A stretch of DNA of 64,000 nt from Villigracilis sp024434165 (GTDB taxonomy: Bacteria > Chloroflexota > Anaerolineae > Anaerolineales > Villigracilaceae): positions 69,695-133,694 of the forward strand of contig SZPK01000002.1 in NCBI GenBank assembly GCA_030263665.1. Reading direction: 5' to 3'. Positions 49,581 to 59,328 of the stretch are shown in pieces. The position numbers and the translations under genes were made by a program. The notes below the pieces were generated by a model that was not told the origin of the DNA, made no database searches, and was given only the letters and a program-made list of their open reading frames with translations. Numbering within the stretch: position 1 is the first letter of the stretch; every line of letters starts with the position of its first letter.

Positions 49581-52502
49581 ATGGTCAACATAAAAATCAA
49601 CGGACAACCCATTCAATCGGAACCTGGCAGCACGATCTTGCAGGCAGCAAAGGAACACGGCGTTCAGATCCCAACTCTGTGCTATCACAAGGATTTAAAC
49701 CCGACGGGCAACTGCCGCATGTGCGTGGTCGAAGTGAAGGGCGGGAGATTTTTACAGGCAGCATGTGTCACTCCCGTATGGGAGGGGATGGAGATCGAAA
49801 CCGCGAGCCAGAAGGTGATGAAAGACCGCAAGTTGACGCTTGAACTCATGCTGGCGAATCACCCGCAGGACTGCCTGATCTGCGACGCGGCGGGCGAATG
49901 TGAATTGCAGGATTTGGCTTATGAATACAAGGTTGAAGTCCCAGCCTGGGGCGCAAAGGGAACACGGTACCCGGCGGACGGCGACCCGAATCCCTTCATC
50001 CGCGTGGACATGAACAAGTGCATCCTGTGCCGCAGGTGCGAATCAGCATGCGCCGAGATTCAGGTCCGCGACGTGTGGGGCGTATCAAAGCGTGGGTTTA
50101 GCGAAGTCATGGTCGCGGGAGCAGGCGTCCCGATGTTGGAGGCGAGGTGTGAGTCGTGCGGTCAATGCGTTGCGTATTGTCCGACGGGCGCGTTATCCAA
50201 TAAGATGAATTACGGCGTCGCGCGCGCGCATCAGGTGAAGCAGGTGACGACAACCTGTTCCTATTGCGGCGTGGGTTGTCAATTCGATTTGCTGGTGAAA
50301 GACAATAAAGTGATCGGCGCGCAGTCGAACCTGAATGCGCCCGTCAATGGGATGGCGTTGTGCGTGAAGGGGCGATACGGATACGATTACATTCATCATC
50401 CTGACAGGCTGGTGAAGCCGAGGGTGAGAAGATATTTGTTGGAAGGGAAGAAGAGCGATATTCGAGATACGATAGTCGAAGATCAAAAGTCGAAGGTCGA
50501 GTTATCGAATATCGAATCTCCCTGGGATTGGGTCGAAACCGAATGGGATAAAGCGCTCGACATTGTGGCGAAGAAGTTTGCGGAAACGCGCGCGAAGTTC
50601 GGCGCGGATGCGCTCGGTTTCCTCACCTCGGCAAAATGCCTGAACGAAGAAAATTATTTGATGAACAAACTGGCGCGGCAGGTCATCGGGACGAACAACA
50701 TTGACCACTGCGCCCGTCTCTGACACTCCAGCACGGTAGCCGGTCTGGCTGCCTCCTTCGGTTCGGGCGCGATGTCCAATTCAATGGACGACCTCGCCAA
50801 ACACGCGCAGGCGTTTTTCATCATCGGCTCCAACACCACCGAACAGCATCCTGTCTTTGGGACGATGATCCGCCGCGCGGTGAGATTCCGCGGCGCGAAA
50901 CTGGTCGTTGCCGACCCGCGCAAAATTGACATTACCGAATTCGCCACCCTGCATCTGCGCCAGCGTCCCGGCACGGACATCCCCCTGCTCAACGGCTTGA
51001 TGCACATCATCCTCGAAAAAGGCTGGCAGGATCAATCCTTCATTGACGAGCGCACGGAAGGCTTCGAAGAATTCAAGGCGACCGTGATGCAATATCCGCC
51101 TGATAAAGTCGCGGAGATCACGGGCGTTCCCGTTGATCAACTTTACGAAGCCGCGGAAATCATCGCCTCATCCAAGCCGACGGCTGTCTTGTGGGCGATG
51201 GGCATCACCCAGCACATTGTCGGCGTCCGCAATGTGATGACGCTTGCCAACCTGCAAATGCTTTTAGGCAACATGGGCAAGCCTGGCGGCGGTGTCAATC
51301 CCCTGCGCGGACAGAACAACGTGCAAGGTGCATGTGACATGGGCGGTCTGCCGAACGTGTTCCCGGCATATCAGCCGGTGACAAGTTCGGAGGCGATCGA
51401 GAAGTTTGCGAAGGCGTGGGGACTTGACCATAGACCACAGACAACGGACGATGGACGGTCATCTATTGTCAATGGTCTATCGTCCAATGTCGGATTAACC
51501 GTCACCGAGATGATACCGGGAATTTTGGATGGCAGGATCAAATCGCTTTACATCCTGGGCGAGGATCCGGTGATGTCCGACCCGGATACGAACCACATCC
51601 GTCACTGTCTCGAAAGTATTGACTTCCTCGTTTTGCAGGAAATTTTCCCCTCCGAAACATCGGCTTATGCGGATGTGCTTTTGCCCGGCGTTTCGTTTGC
51701 GGAAAAGACTGGCACATTCACCAACACCGAGCGGCGGGTGCAGATGGTACGAAAGGCGATCGAGCCAATTGGGAACGCGAAGCCGGATTGGTGGATTACG
51801 GCGGAAATAGCGAAGAGAGTTATCAGTGATCAGTTATCAGTGACCAGTGATCAGTTGTCGGTAAACAGTGATCAGTCATCAGTAGTCAGCGAGCGCAAAA
51901 TTGATATGGATGCGCCATGGGCGAAATGGGATTACAAAAACACTTCAGAGATCATGAACGAAATCAACGCACTCGCGCCCTCCTATGGCGGTATCACCCA
52001 TGCGCGGCTGGAAGCGGGTGAACGATTGCAATGGCCCTGCCCATCCCCGGATCACCCCGGCACGCCGATTTTACACACCAAGCAGTTCACGCGCGGCAAA
52101 GGCAAGTTCATGCCGATTGACCACGTCCCGCCTGCGGAACGACCCGATAACGATTTCCCGATGGTGATGAGCACGGGACGGGTGCTGTATCACTGGCACG
52201 GCGGGCAGATGACCCGCCGCTCGCAGGGCATTATGCAGGTCTATGACGAGGCACTGGTGGAGGTAAATCCGGACGATGCTGTGAAGATCGGCATCAACGG
52301 AAAGACACGAGTTCGCATCACCTCAAGACGCGGAAGCATCGAAGCCAAAGCCTGGGTCACGGATCGCGTTCCGCCCGGTATGGTGTATGCGAATTTCCAT
52401 TTCCCCGAAGCCTCGGCAAATGAATTGACCCACGCTTCACTCGACCCTGTTTCCAAAATTCCCGAATACAAGGTGACAGCGGTGAAGGTGGAACTGGCAT
52501 AA
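49581..52502 (+). CDS. fdhA: NAD-linked formate dehydrogenase alpha subunit, selenoprotein (UGA = Sec381)
   Basis: 973 residues if the in-frame TGA at 50721-50723 is read as selenocysteine. N-terminal [2Fe-2S] Cys34, 45, 48, 62; His-Cys region HPQDCLICDAAGEC; two [4Fe-4S] sites CILCRRCESAC and CESCGQCVAYC. The Mo-bis-MGD domain begins with CSYCGVGC. Before the TGA stands DHCARL and after it HSSTVAGLAASFG, exactly the active-site context where family members have Cys or Sec. Other signatures: GGGVNPLRGQNNVQGACDMG and the C-terminal VMSTGRVLYHWHGG. It oxidises formate to CO2. Three repeats are in frame at about residues 293-313, 615-638 and 746-770. AGGTGA precedes ATG 49581. Confidence 0.93.
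50457..50519. repeat. heptamer-type repeat inside fdhA (1)
   Basis: GATATTCGAGATACGATA, AGTCGAAGATCAAAAGTCG and the inverse TATCGAATATCGAATC. In frame, linking the Fe-S and Mo domains. Confidence 0.7.
50721..50753 (+). promoter_or_regulatory. bacterial SECIS element directing UGA decoding
   Basis: After TGA 50721-50723, GGTAGCC (50735-50741) pairs with GGCTGCC (50747-50753; one G-U) around the apical loop GGTCT (50742-50746). The loop begins 19 bases after the TGA and matches the SelB-binding GGUCU loop of E. coli fdhF. Confidence 0.88.
51425..51493. repeat. heptameric repeat inside fdhA (2), GACCATAG/GGACGAT type
   Basis: GACCATA GACCACA GACAACG GACGATG GACGG, then the inverse ATTGTCAATGGTCTATCGTCC. 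In frame, residues about 615-638. Confidence 0.8.
51818..51890. repeat. heptameric repeat inside fdhA (3), GATCAGT type
   Basis: About ten tandem units such as TATCAGT GATCAGT TATCAGT GACCAGT GATCAGT. In frame, encodes a Ser/Asp/Gln/Val-rich insert (SDQLSVTSDQLSVNSDQ) at about residues 746-770. Confidence 0.85.
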
Positions 52503-52643
52503 AAAGAGCCTTGCTTCGATCCGTCCAGCCTCGAACCGTAAAATACTGCACGGCTGCATGACAATCGTCATGAGAGAACAGGAAATTTTCCTTGTGCGAT
52601 TTCGCTTCTATTATGATAAAAAAGACCAAAGGAGATATATTCC

Positions 52644-53090
52644 ATGACTACTGTCCGTAAACTTCTCGAGTCCAAGGAATTTTCCGGGAATATCACCATA
52701 GACGCCTCGCAGACCGTCCTGGATGCGATCCGGGTGATGGCAGAGGCGCATGTCGGCGCGGTTCTGCTGACCGAAAACAACAAGATCGTGGGCATCTACA
52801 CCGAACGCGACTACCTGACCAAAGGCGAACTCGAAGGGCGCGCCGCTAAAAATACAAAACTCAAAGACGTGATGACCTCCCAAATGATGACGGTCACCAT
52901 GGATACAAGCGTCGAAAAGTGCGCCGCGCTGATGAGGCAGTATCGAATCCGCCACCTGCCTGTGGTTGAAAACGACCAACTGGTGGGGCTGGTCTCGATG
53001 CGGGACGTGATGGCGGTGGTGCTGGAAAACAAGGAAAGTGAAATCCGCGGTCTGGAAAATTACATCATGGGTTCGGGATTCCAGTCGTGA
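52644..53090 (+). CDS. two-CBS-domain protein
   Basis: 148 residues made of two CBS motifs: ASQTVLDAIRVMAEAHVGAVLL, VGIYTERDYL and DTSVEKCAALMRQYRIRHLPVV, LVGLVSMRDVMAVVL. CBS pairs bind adenosine nucleotides and sense energy or redox state. Stand-alone proteins like this often control partner enzymes; the nearest candidates are the FDH genes 141 bases upstream. AAGGAGA precedes ATG 52644. Confidence 0.93.
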   Translation: MTTVRKLLESKEFSGNITIDASQTVLDAIRVMAEAHVGAVLLTENNKIVGIYTERDYLTKGELEGRAAKNTKLKDVMTSQMMTVTMDTSVEKCAALMRQYRIRHLPVVENDQLVGLVSMRDVMAVVLENKESEIRGLENYIMGSGFQS

Positions 53091-53139
53091 TCCGCGCCTG
53101 AAACCCTGCGTTTCCCCTCCGCATATCTCCTCTGCAAAA

Positions 53140-53184
53140 ACATCCTGAACGGTTTGTATCGAAAACGCAAACCGTTCAGGATGT
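53140..53184. terminator. strong 17-bp hairpin between convergent genes
   Basis: ACATCCTGAACGGTTTG (53140-53156) and CAAACCGTTCAGGATGT (53168-53184), perfect arms, 11-base loop, TTCGTTTG following. Likely bidirectional terminator. The rest of 53185-53314 shows nothing clear. Confidence 0.7.
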
Positions 53185-53314
53185 TCGTTTGTTGATTGAA
53201 AGAGTCGCCTTACGCGGTACCGCGAGCTTCACCCCCGCCTTCGCAAAGCAACATGAATCCTCTGCGAGGGCAAGTTGTGCGGCACGAGCAGCCCGCGTAA
53301 CATCAGTGAAAGAT

Positions 53315-54316
53315 TCATCCCTGGCGGGGCCAGACTGCCAGTTCCAGCGTGATGCGCTCGAAGTAACTTCCATCCGGCAGGGGACCCTTTCCATATTCCA
53401 GGTCAACCACTGTCGCGAGCAGCTGCAGGGTGGCGGTTTCGAGCAAAATCTGCGATTGAGGCGCAACCAGCACCAGCTCGCCTTTCGGCTCCAGCCGCGA
53501 GCGAATGGCAAGGTCGCTGAACGCATGCTGCGACATCAACACCTTGGTTGCAGTCTTGATGTCGTTCTTATCGAACAGCCAGATTTCGAGCGCGGTCACT
53601 TTCTTGGGTTCGCCCACACCGATCACCTCAGCCACACCCACGCCGTATTCGCCCAGGAACTCGCCCGCCTGCGTATCAATGCTGAACGATTCATCGTACA
53701 GGTCGTCGCCCAACACATAAGTGGTCATCGTTTGCGTGATCGGCGGCGCAAGCCCGAGTTCCTCGAAGTTCGTACGGGCGGCGCTGCGGTTGATCTCAGC
53801 CGCCTGCATCACCGCGGTCACTTCGCCGGAGCCGCGCCTGCCCAACAGGCGGAAGAGATACATACCCCCGGCGGCAACCACGCCCAGCACAAGGATCAAC
53901 CCAAGCCCGATCAGCGCCGTGCGTCCGATTCCCGACGCTCCGCCGGAGGTATCCGGCGCGGGCTGTCCACCCTCCGCGGCAAGCACATTCGTCACCAGGT
54001 CTCCATACAATTTGATGACCTCCTGGTTGGTCGTGCCCGGATTGTTCTGCACGCTAAGATAGGCTTGCTGCGCGCCGGTACCGAGGTTCTTCCAGCGCTG
54101 CACCGCCAGGTTCGGGTCCTGGTTCACCAGGAAGGAGTCAATCGCCATGCGCAGATAATCCTCCTGCAAATCGGCGCGGAGGTGAGACGGCATGGCATCT
54201 TTAAATTCAACCGGGTCAATCCAATATCCCCACACCAGCCCCAACAGCAGTCCCGCAACAAAAAGGGCAATGGGCAGGATGGGAATCTTTTTCAGCAGGG
54301 CAACAATGAATTGCAT
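53315..54316 (-). CDS. two-TM hypothetical membrane protein
   Basis: 333 residues. TM1 near the N-terminus (ILPIALFVAGLLLGLVWGYW), a helical periplasmic or exterior part of about 100 residues with HLRADLQEDYLRMAIDSFLV, TM2 (IGLGLILVLGVVAAGGMYLF) and a C-terminal cytoplasmic beta-rich domain of about 170 residues (TYVLGDDLYDESFSIDTQ, GVGVAEVIGVGEPKKVTALEI). No known family. Transcribed toward the hairpin at 53140. Confidence 0.82.
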   Translation of the reverse strand: MQFIVALLKKIPILPIALFVAGLLLGLVWGYWIDPVEFKDAMPSHLRADLQEDYLRMAIDSFLVNQDPNLAVQRWKNLGTGAQQAYLSVQNNPGTTNQEVIKLYGDLVTNVLAAEGGQPAPDTSGGASGIGRTALIGLGLILVLGVVAAGGMYLFRLLGRRGSGEVTAVMQAAEINRSAARTNFEELGLAPPITQTMTTYVLGDDLYDESFSIDTQAGEFLGEYGVGVAEVIGVGEPKKVTALEIWLFDKNDIKTATKVLMSQHAFSDLAIRSRLEPKGELVLVAPQSQILLETATLQLLATVVDLEYGKGPLPDGSYFERITLELAVWPRQG

Positions 54317-54460
54317 ATTCGACTCCTTCGCATGTACACTTTGGATTGATTATACAACGTAATTATCCCTATCCGCATGGCAGAATAGTTGCTTTGAAGG
54401 ACGAACCGCCTCAGACTCCGCCCAAGCCTGCTTCAACACCCCGAACATGGTCGTCCCCGA

Positions 54461-56767
54461 TCACACGCTCTCAGGGACGACCTCCTCCAATTGGAAGGTT
54501 TCGGAGCAATTCGTGCATTGCGCTTCGCGCTTGTTCGCCGCCACGAGCAGGCCGCCGCACTTCGGGCATGGCTTGGCGAGCGGCTTCTTCCAGGACGTGA
54601 AATCGCAGGTTGGGTAATTGGCGCAGCCGTAAAAAGTGCGTCCCTTGCGGGTTTTGCGCTCCACGAGATCGCCGCCATCCTTGGGGCAGGCGACCCCGAT
54701 CTTCTCCAGCCAGGGCTCGGTGTACCGGCAGGTCGGGAAATTGGAGCAGGAGATGAACTTGCCAAACCGCCCATAACGGATGACCAGTTCGCCGCCGTCT
54801 TCGGGACAGGTGCGCCCAATCGGCTCCGGCTCGGTCTTGTGGACGGGCATCTCCGCCTGCGCCTTCTTCACATCCGCCGAGAATGGTTCGTAGAATTCGC
54901 GGATGGCGTCCGTCCATGCCATTTCGCCTTCGGCGATCTTGTCAAGGTCTTCCTCCATGTGGGCGGTGAAATTCAAATCCACCACTTCAGGGAAGTACTG
55001 CATCATCAGGTTATTGACCTGAATGCCCGTGTCGGTCGGAACGAGGCGTTTCTCTTCGCGCACCACATAGCCGCGCTGCTGAATCGTCGAAATCGTCGGC
55101 GCATATGTGGACGGGCGCCCGATGCCGTTCTCTTCCAGCGCCTGCACCAGCGAGGCTTCGGTATAGCGCGGAGGCGGCTGGGTAAAGTGCTGTTCGGGAA
55201 TCAAGCGCACCAGTTCCTGCTTTTGTCCCTCCGCCACCCCCGCTGGAATCTTGACATCCTCTTCTTCGTCTTCCGCTTTCACGTCTTCGCTTTTGGCTTC
55301 TTCATAGACGACCAAAAAGCCGGGGAACTTGACCGAGGAACCGGAAGCCCGCAGGAGGTATTCATGCCCGGCGGTTTTGCCGGTCACTTCCACCTGGAGC
55401 GTGTCGTACACAGCCGCTTCCATTTGTGAGGCGATGAAACGCTGCCAGATGAGGCGGTACAGTTTGAACATGGCTGGCTCAAGGAATTCCTTCACCTTCT
55501 CCGGGTCGCGCATTACAGAGGTGGGACGAATCGCCTCATGCGCTTCCTGCGCGTTGGCGGATTTCGTCCGGTATACCGGCGGCTCGGAGGGCAGGAAATC
55601 GCCGCCGTATCTGCCGGTGATGTACTCGCGCGCTTCGTTCTGGGCAATGGCAGAGACATTGGTCGAGTCGGTGCGCATGTAGGTGATGAGACCGGTCGTG
55701 CCGCCTTCGCCCACATCCTGACCTTCGTACAATCCCTGCGCCAATGCCATGGTGCGCCTGGCGGTGAAACCGAGTTTGCGTGAAGCCTCCTGCTGGAGCG
55801 TGGACGTGGTGAAGGGCGCGGAGGGTTTCCGCCGCCGCTCTCCGCGTTTGACCTTTGTAATGGAAAACGAAGCAGTCTCGAGGTCAATCAGAAGCGGCTT
55901 GACCGACTCCTCGTTCGGCAGTTCCGGCTCCTTGTCATCCACCCGGACGAGTTTGGCGACAAAGGTGGATTTCAACTTTTCCGGCTTGAACTCGGCGTGA
56001 ATGGTCCAAAACTCCACAGGCTTGAATTCTTCGATCTCGCGTTCGCGGTCCACGATGAGGCGCAGCGCCACCGACTGCACGCGCCCCGCCGAAAGCCGCC
56101 CGCGGACCTTTTCCCACAGAATCGGGCTGATGCTGTAACCGACAAGCCGGTCCAGCACGCGGCGCGCCTGTTGGGCATCCACCAGGTTCATGTCAATACT
56201 GCGCGGATGCGAAAACGCCTCGGCAACGGCGGGAGCGGTGATTTCATGGAAGACGACTCGTTTGGTGCGTTCGGGGTCAATCTCCGCCGCCTGCATCAAA
56301 TGCCACGAGATGGATTCGCCTTCGCGGTCGGGATCGGTGGCGAGATAGATTTCCTCCGCTTTTCTTGCGAGTTGTTTGAGTTCCTTTACGACTTCCTTCT
56401 TTTCGTTCGGCACGCGGTATTTCGGCTCGAAGTTGTTTTCCACATCCACCGAAAGCTGGGATTTCAATAAATCGCGCACGTGTCCCACCGAAGCGCGGAC
56501 GGTATAGCCTTTGCCGAGAAAACGCCCAACGGTCTTCGCCTTCGCCGGCGACTCGACGATGACCAGTTTGCCCGCGCGCGTTTCCACCTTTTCGGGTTTG
56601 GGCGGCGGGGTCAGTCCTTCATGGGCTTCGGTTTTTCCCATGCGAAAAATTTTCGTGCCGCAAACGGGACACACCCCGGTCGTGATCGCAGAGCCCCTGG
56701 CATTAAACCCTGCCACCGGCTCCTTGATCTCCCGTTTTGCCTTGCACTTCATACAATATGCTTCCAT
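54461..56767 (-). CDS. topA: DNA topoisomerase I with N-terminal zinc ribbon
   Basis: 768 residues. Type IA topoisomerase relaxing negative supercoils. N-terminal extension with CMKCKAKREIKEP and CPVCGTKIFRMGK (DUF5679-like ribbon). TOPRIM domain KLVIVESPAKAKTVGRFLG and ATDPDREGESISWHL; active-site Tyr in GLITYMRTDSTNVS. C-terminal zinc fingers with CPEDGG, CPKDGG and CPKCGG. ATG 56767 is favoured by GGAGG 7 bases upstream; ATG 56788 is the alternative. Confidence 0.96.
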   Translation of the reverse strand: MEAYCMKCKAKREIKEPVAGFNARGSAITTGVCPVCGTKIFRMGKTEAHEGLTPPPKPEKVETRAGKLVIVESPAKAKTVGRFLGKGYTVRASVGHVRDLLKSQLSVDVENNFEPKYRVPNEKKEVVKELKQLARKAEEIYLATDPDREGESISWHLMQAAEIDPERTKRVVFHEITAPAVAEAFSHPRSIDMNLVDAQQARRVLDRLVGYSISPILWEKVRGRLSAGRVQSVALRLIVDREREIEEFKPVEFWTIHAEFKPEKLKSTFVAKLVRVDDKEPELPNEESVKPLLIDLETASFSITKVKRGERRRKPSAPFTTSTLQQEASRKLGFTARRTMALAQGLYEGQDVGEGGTTGLITYMRTDSTNVSAIAQNEAREYITGRYGGDFLPSEPPVYRTKSANAQEAHEAIRPTSVMRDPEKVKEFLEPAMFKLYRLIWQRFIASQMEAAVYDTLQVEVTGKTAGHEYLLRASGSSVKFPGFLVVYEEAKSEDVKAEDEEEDVKIPAGVAEGQKQELVRLIPEQHFTQPPPRYTEASLVQALEENGIGRPSTYAPTISTIQQRGYVVREEKRLVPTDTGIQVNNLMMQYFPEVVDLNFTAHMEEDLDKIAEGEMAWTDAIREFYEPFSADVKKAQAEMPVHKTEPEPIGRTCPEDGGELVIRYGRFGKFISCSNFPTCRYTEPWLEKIGVACPKDGGDLVERKTRKGRTFYGCANYPTCDFTSWKKPLAKPCPKCGGLLVAANKREAQCTNCSETFQLEEVVPESV

Positions 56768-56808
56768 CGAACCTCCAGCGTGAAACACGCTCCTGTTTGA
56801 GAGTTACA

Positions 56809-56955
56809 GGTTCTACCGTTTTTAACGGGAAAACCATTAAACACGACGTACTCAAAGATCACGAAGGGAAAACACGTGTAAAGACCATCCCATCCCCCTT
56901 TGTGGACCTGGCGCCCTTCGTGTGTAGACTCTTTCCCGTTGATTACGGGAGAGCC
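56809..56955. mobile_element. MITE-like element A, copy 2 (inverted relative to 36585)
   Basis: 147 bp with ends GGTTCTACCGT and ACGGGAGAGCC. Internal CTTTGTGGACC and CGTGATC-like blocks match the inner modules of copy 1. No ORF. It occupies most of the 277-base gap between topA and manC. Confidence 0.68.
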
Positions 56956-57044
56956 AAGTTACACAAATCCACCCCGTACGGGTACGGGATGGCACATTCT
57001 AAAGCAGTTCTTCGTTTTTTGGCAAATGGCAATTTTGCAGGCGC

Positions 57045-58148
57045 TTACAAATATGTTTCCTGCCGGTGTTTTTTCAAATGCTCCACCACTTCCTTGACCT
57101 TCTGTGATTGGTCCGTCTTACATACCAGGAGCACGTCGCCAGTATCCACGATAACCATGTCATCCACGCCGATGGTGACGACGAGGCGGTCGCTTCCGCC
57201 GCCGTACACCAGCGTATTGTGCGTCTCGTGTGCAAGGTGCAGCCCCGCATTGGTGGCGATGTTCCCGTTCATATCGGGCAGCAGGACCTCGAACAGCGAC
57301 GACCATGAACCGACATCGCTCCAGCCCAGTCCGCCTGCAGGAAGCACGGCAACGCGCTCGGCTTTTTCCATGATGCCGTAATCCACGGTCTCGGTTTTCA
57401 GGTTGACCCAGTTCTTTTCGACGACTTCATGTTGACGGGAGGTCTCCCACGCCGCGCCGATCACATCCAGCGCCGAGGCAAGGTCGGGCATTTGTTTTGC
57501 GATCTCCTTCAAAATCAAATCAGCGCGCCAGATGAACATGCCGCTGTTCCAGGAATGGTCGCCCATGCGGAGCAGCTGCTGGGCGGTCTGTTCGTCCGGT
57601 TTTTCCTTGAAACTCTTGACCATGTAAACGGGATATTTGTATTCGCCGTCCAGCGGTCTGCCCTGCTGGATGTAGCCATACGCAGTGGAGGGCATGGTCG
57701 GCGTGATACCCAGCGTGACGAGAAAATCCCGTTCCGCCACTTCGAACGCCGCCTTGAGCAGGTAATGGAACAAATCCACGTTGCGGATGAAATGGTCGGA
57801 GGGCAAGATCGCCATCGAAGCATTCGGGTCGCGTTTTTGGAGCACCTTTGCCGCCAACCCGACCACCGAAGCCGTGCCGCGCGGTGCGGGTTCGATCAGG
57901 TAATTTTCCTCCGGGATTTCAGGCGCCTGCTGTTTCATCTCGCGCGCCTGCTCTTCCACGGTCACAACCAGGATGCGCTCCGGCGGAAACATATTCGCCA
58001 GACGCCTCACGGTACTTTGGAACAGCGTTTCCTGACCCAGAAGCGGGAGCAATTGCTTTGGGCTTTCCTTTCTCGAAACGGGCCACAGGCGGGTCCCGCC
58101 GCCCCCAGCCATAATGACCGCATAATGATGTTCGGACATGTCACTCAC
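57045..58148 (-). CDS. manC: mannose-1-phosphate guanylyltransferase (ManC)
   Basis: 367 residues. Converts mannose-1-P and GTP to GDP-mannose for surface glycans. Nucleotide motif AGGGGTRLWPVSRKESPKQ, PRGTASVVGLAA, STAYGYIQQG, VKSFKEKPDEQTA and WSDVGSWSSLFEVL; no C-terminal isomerase domain. The ATG 58148 (MSDMSEHHY) overlaps the dprA stop by 8 bases, with an ATG at 58139 as option. A surface glycosylation route fits the GT39-like gene at 60799. Confidence 0.95.
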   Translation of the reverse strand: MSDMSEHHYAVIMAGGGGTRLWPVSRKESPKQLLPLLGQETLFQSTVRRLANMFPPERILVVTVEEQAREMKQQAPEIPEENYLIEPAPRGTASVVGLAAKVLQKRDPNASMAILPSDHFIRNVDLFHYLLKAAFEVAERDFLVTLGITPTMPSTAYGYIQQGRPLDGEYKYPVYMVKSFKEKPDEQTAQQLLRMGDHSWNSGMFIWRADLILKEIAKQMPDLASALDVIGAAWETSRQHEVVEKNWVNLKTETVDYGIMEKAERVAVLPAGGLGWSDVGSWSSLFEVLLPDMNGNIATNAGLHLAHETHNTLVYGGGSDRLVVTIGVDDMVIVDTGDVLLVCKTDQSQKVKEVVEHLKKHRQETYL

Positions 58149-59253
58149 TCACCTTATATTGAGTTTGGTCTTCGCGCACGGCAACGTAATTCATGCCGCC
58201 GACCTGACGCACCATACCTTTCAATTCCATGAGGGCAAGGGTAGCAGAAACCCTTTCGATTGGCAAGTTGGCTAAATTACGGATTTCATCCACATGCACC
58301 GGCTCGCCGCCCAACACGCCCAAAACGCGCGCCTCGGTTTCATCGGACGGCAAAATTTTTCTCGCAGTTTTCTTCTCGCCCACGCGGGTCAAATCCAGCG
58401 CCTGCATGAGGTCGCCGGGATTCAACAGCGGCAATGCGCCGTTCTGAATCAGCCTGTTCGTGCCCCTGCTTTGCGGCGCAAGGATACTGCCCGGCACGGC
58501 GAAGACCTCACGTCCCTGCTCCGCCGCAAACCCGGCGGTGATCAACGCGCCGCTGGTCTCCGCCGCTTCGATCACCACCACCGCCAGCGACAACCCGGAA
58601 ATAATGCGGTTGCGCGGCGGAAAGTTGGACGCATCCGGCGGCGTGCCAACCGCATAATCGCTGACAAGCGCGCCGCGCGTCATCATCTGTTCGGCGAGGG
58701 CGCGGTGTTCGGGCGGGTAGATTTTGTCCACGCCGCAGCCGAGAACCGCTATCGTCCGCCCGCCCGCTTTCAGCGCGGTCTGATGCGCAATGGCATCCAC
58801 TCCACGGGCGAGTCCGCTGATGATGGTGATTCCGTTCGCGGCGAGGAAGGAAGCGACCTCCTCCGTCACCTGCCTGCCATACGGCGTGACTTTGCGCGTC
58901 CCAACGATGGCAACGGCAAAGACATCGTCGGGCAGGTAATCGCCGCGCATATAAAGGACGGGCGGTGGTTGATCAATTTCCCTTAACCGCGCCGGATAGG
59001 ATTCATCGCCCCAGGTGAGGATGCGGATTCCCTGCGCTTCGATCTTCGCCCAGACCTGATCCAGGTCCACCTGCCTTCTCGCCCCGATAACTTTTTCCAC
59101 CAATTTTGCGCCCAAGCCGGCCTGCGCAAGTTCGGCGGGATCGGCATTCCACGCAGATTCCAAATCGCCAAAATAAGCGACCAGTCCCTGCATGCGGACC
59201 GCGCCTATGCCTTTGATGAGATTGAACCCGACCCAGTATTTTTTATCGTCCAT
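58141..59253 (-). CDS. dprA: DNA-processing protein DprA
   Basis: 370 residues. DprA loads RecA on incoming single-stranded DNA during transformation. The Rossmann core has VAIVGTRKVTPYGRQV, SGLARGVDAIAHQTAL, LGCGVDKIYPPEH, PPRNRIISGLS and FAVPGSI. The N-terminus has a helix-hairpin-helix-like part (LIKGIGAVRMQGLVAYFG), and the C-terminus a winged helix (VHVDEIRNLANLPIERVSATL). It overlaps manC at its 3' end. A gene set for competence is not present in this window. Confidence 0.95.
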   Translation of the reverse strand: MDDKKYWVGFNLIKGIGAVRMQGLVAYFGDLESAWNADPAELAQAGLGAKLVEKVIGARRQVDLDQVWAKIEAQGIRILTWGDESYPARLREIDQPPPVLYMRGDYLPDDVFAVAIVGTRKVTPYGRQVTEEVASFLAANGITIISGLARGVDAIAHQTALKAGGRTIAVLGCGVDKIYPPEHRALAEQMMTRGALVSDYAVGTPPDASNFPPRNRIISGLSLAVVVIEAAETSGALITAGFAAEQGREVFAVPGSILAPQSRGTNRLIQNGALPLLNPGDLMQALDLTRVGEKKTARKILPSDETEARVLGVLGGEPVHVDEIRNLANLPIERVSATLALMELKGMVRQVGGMNYVAVREDQTQYKVSE

Positions 59254-59279
59254 AGATGAGTTGAGATTTTATCACTCCC

Positions 59280-59328
59280 CGATTCGATTTACGATTTCAG
59301 ATTCGCGGTTGGCGATTTATGAATCGCG
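59280..59328. repeat. heptamer-type repeat, GATTTACGATTT modules
   Basis: GATTCGATTTACGATTTCAGATTCG and GCGATTTATGAATC between dprA and rimM, overlapping the last codons of rimM. Similar to 40347-40381. Confidence 0.5.

Noticed and set aside
50721..50723. TGA as a true stop, making fdhA a pseudogene or two genes
   Set aside because: Frame, motif context and a SECIS hairpin all fit selenocysteine.
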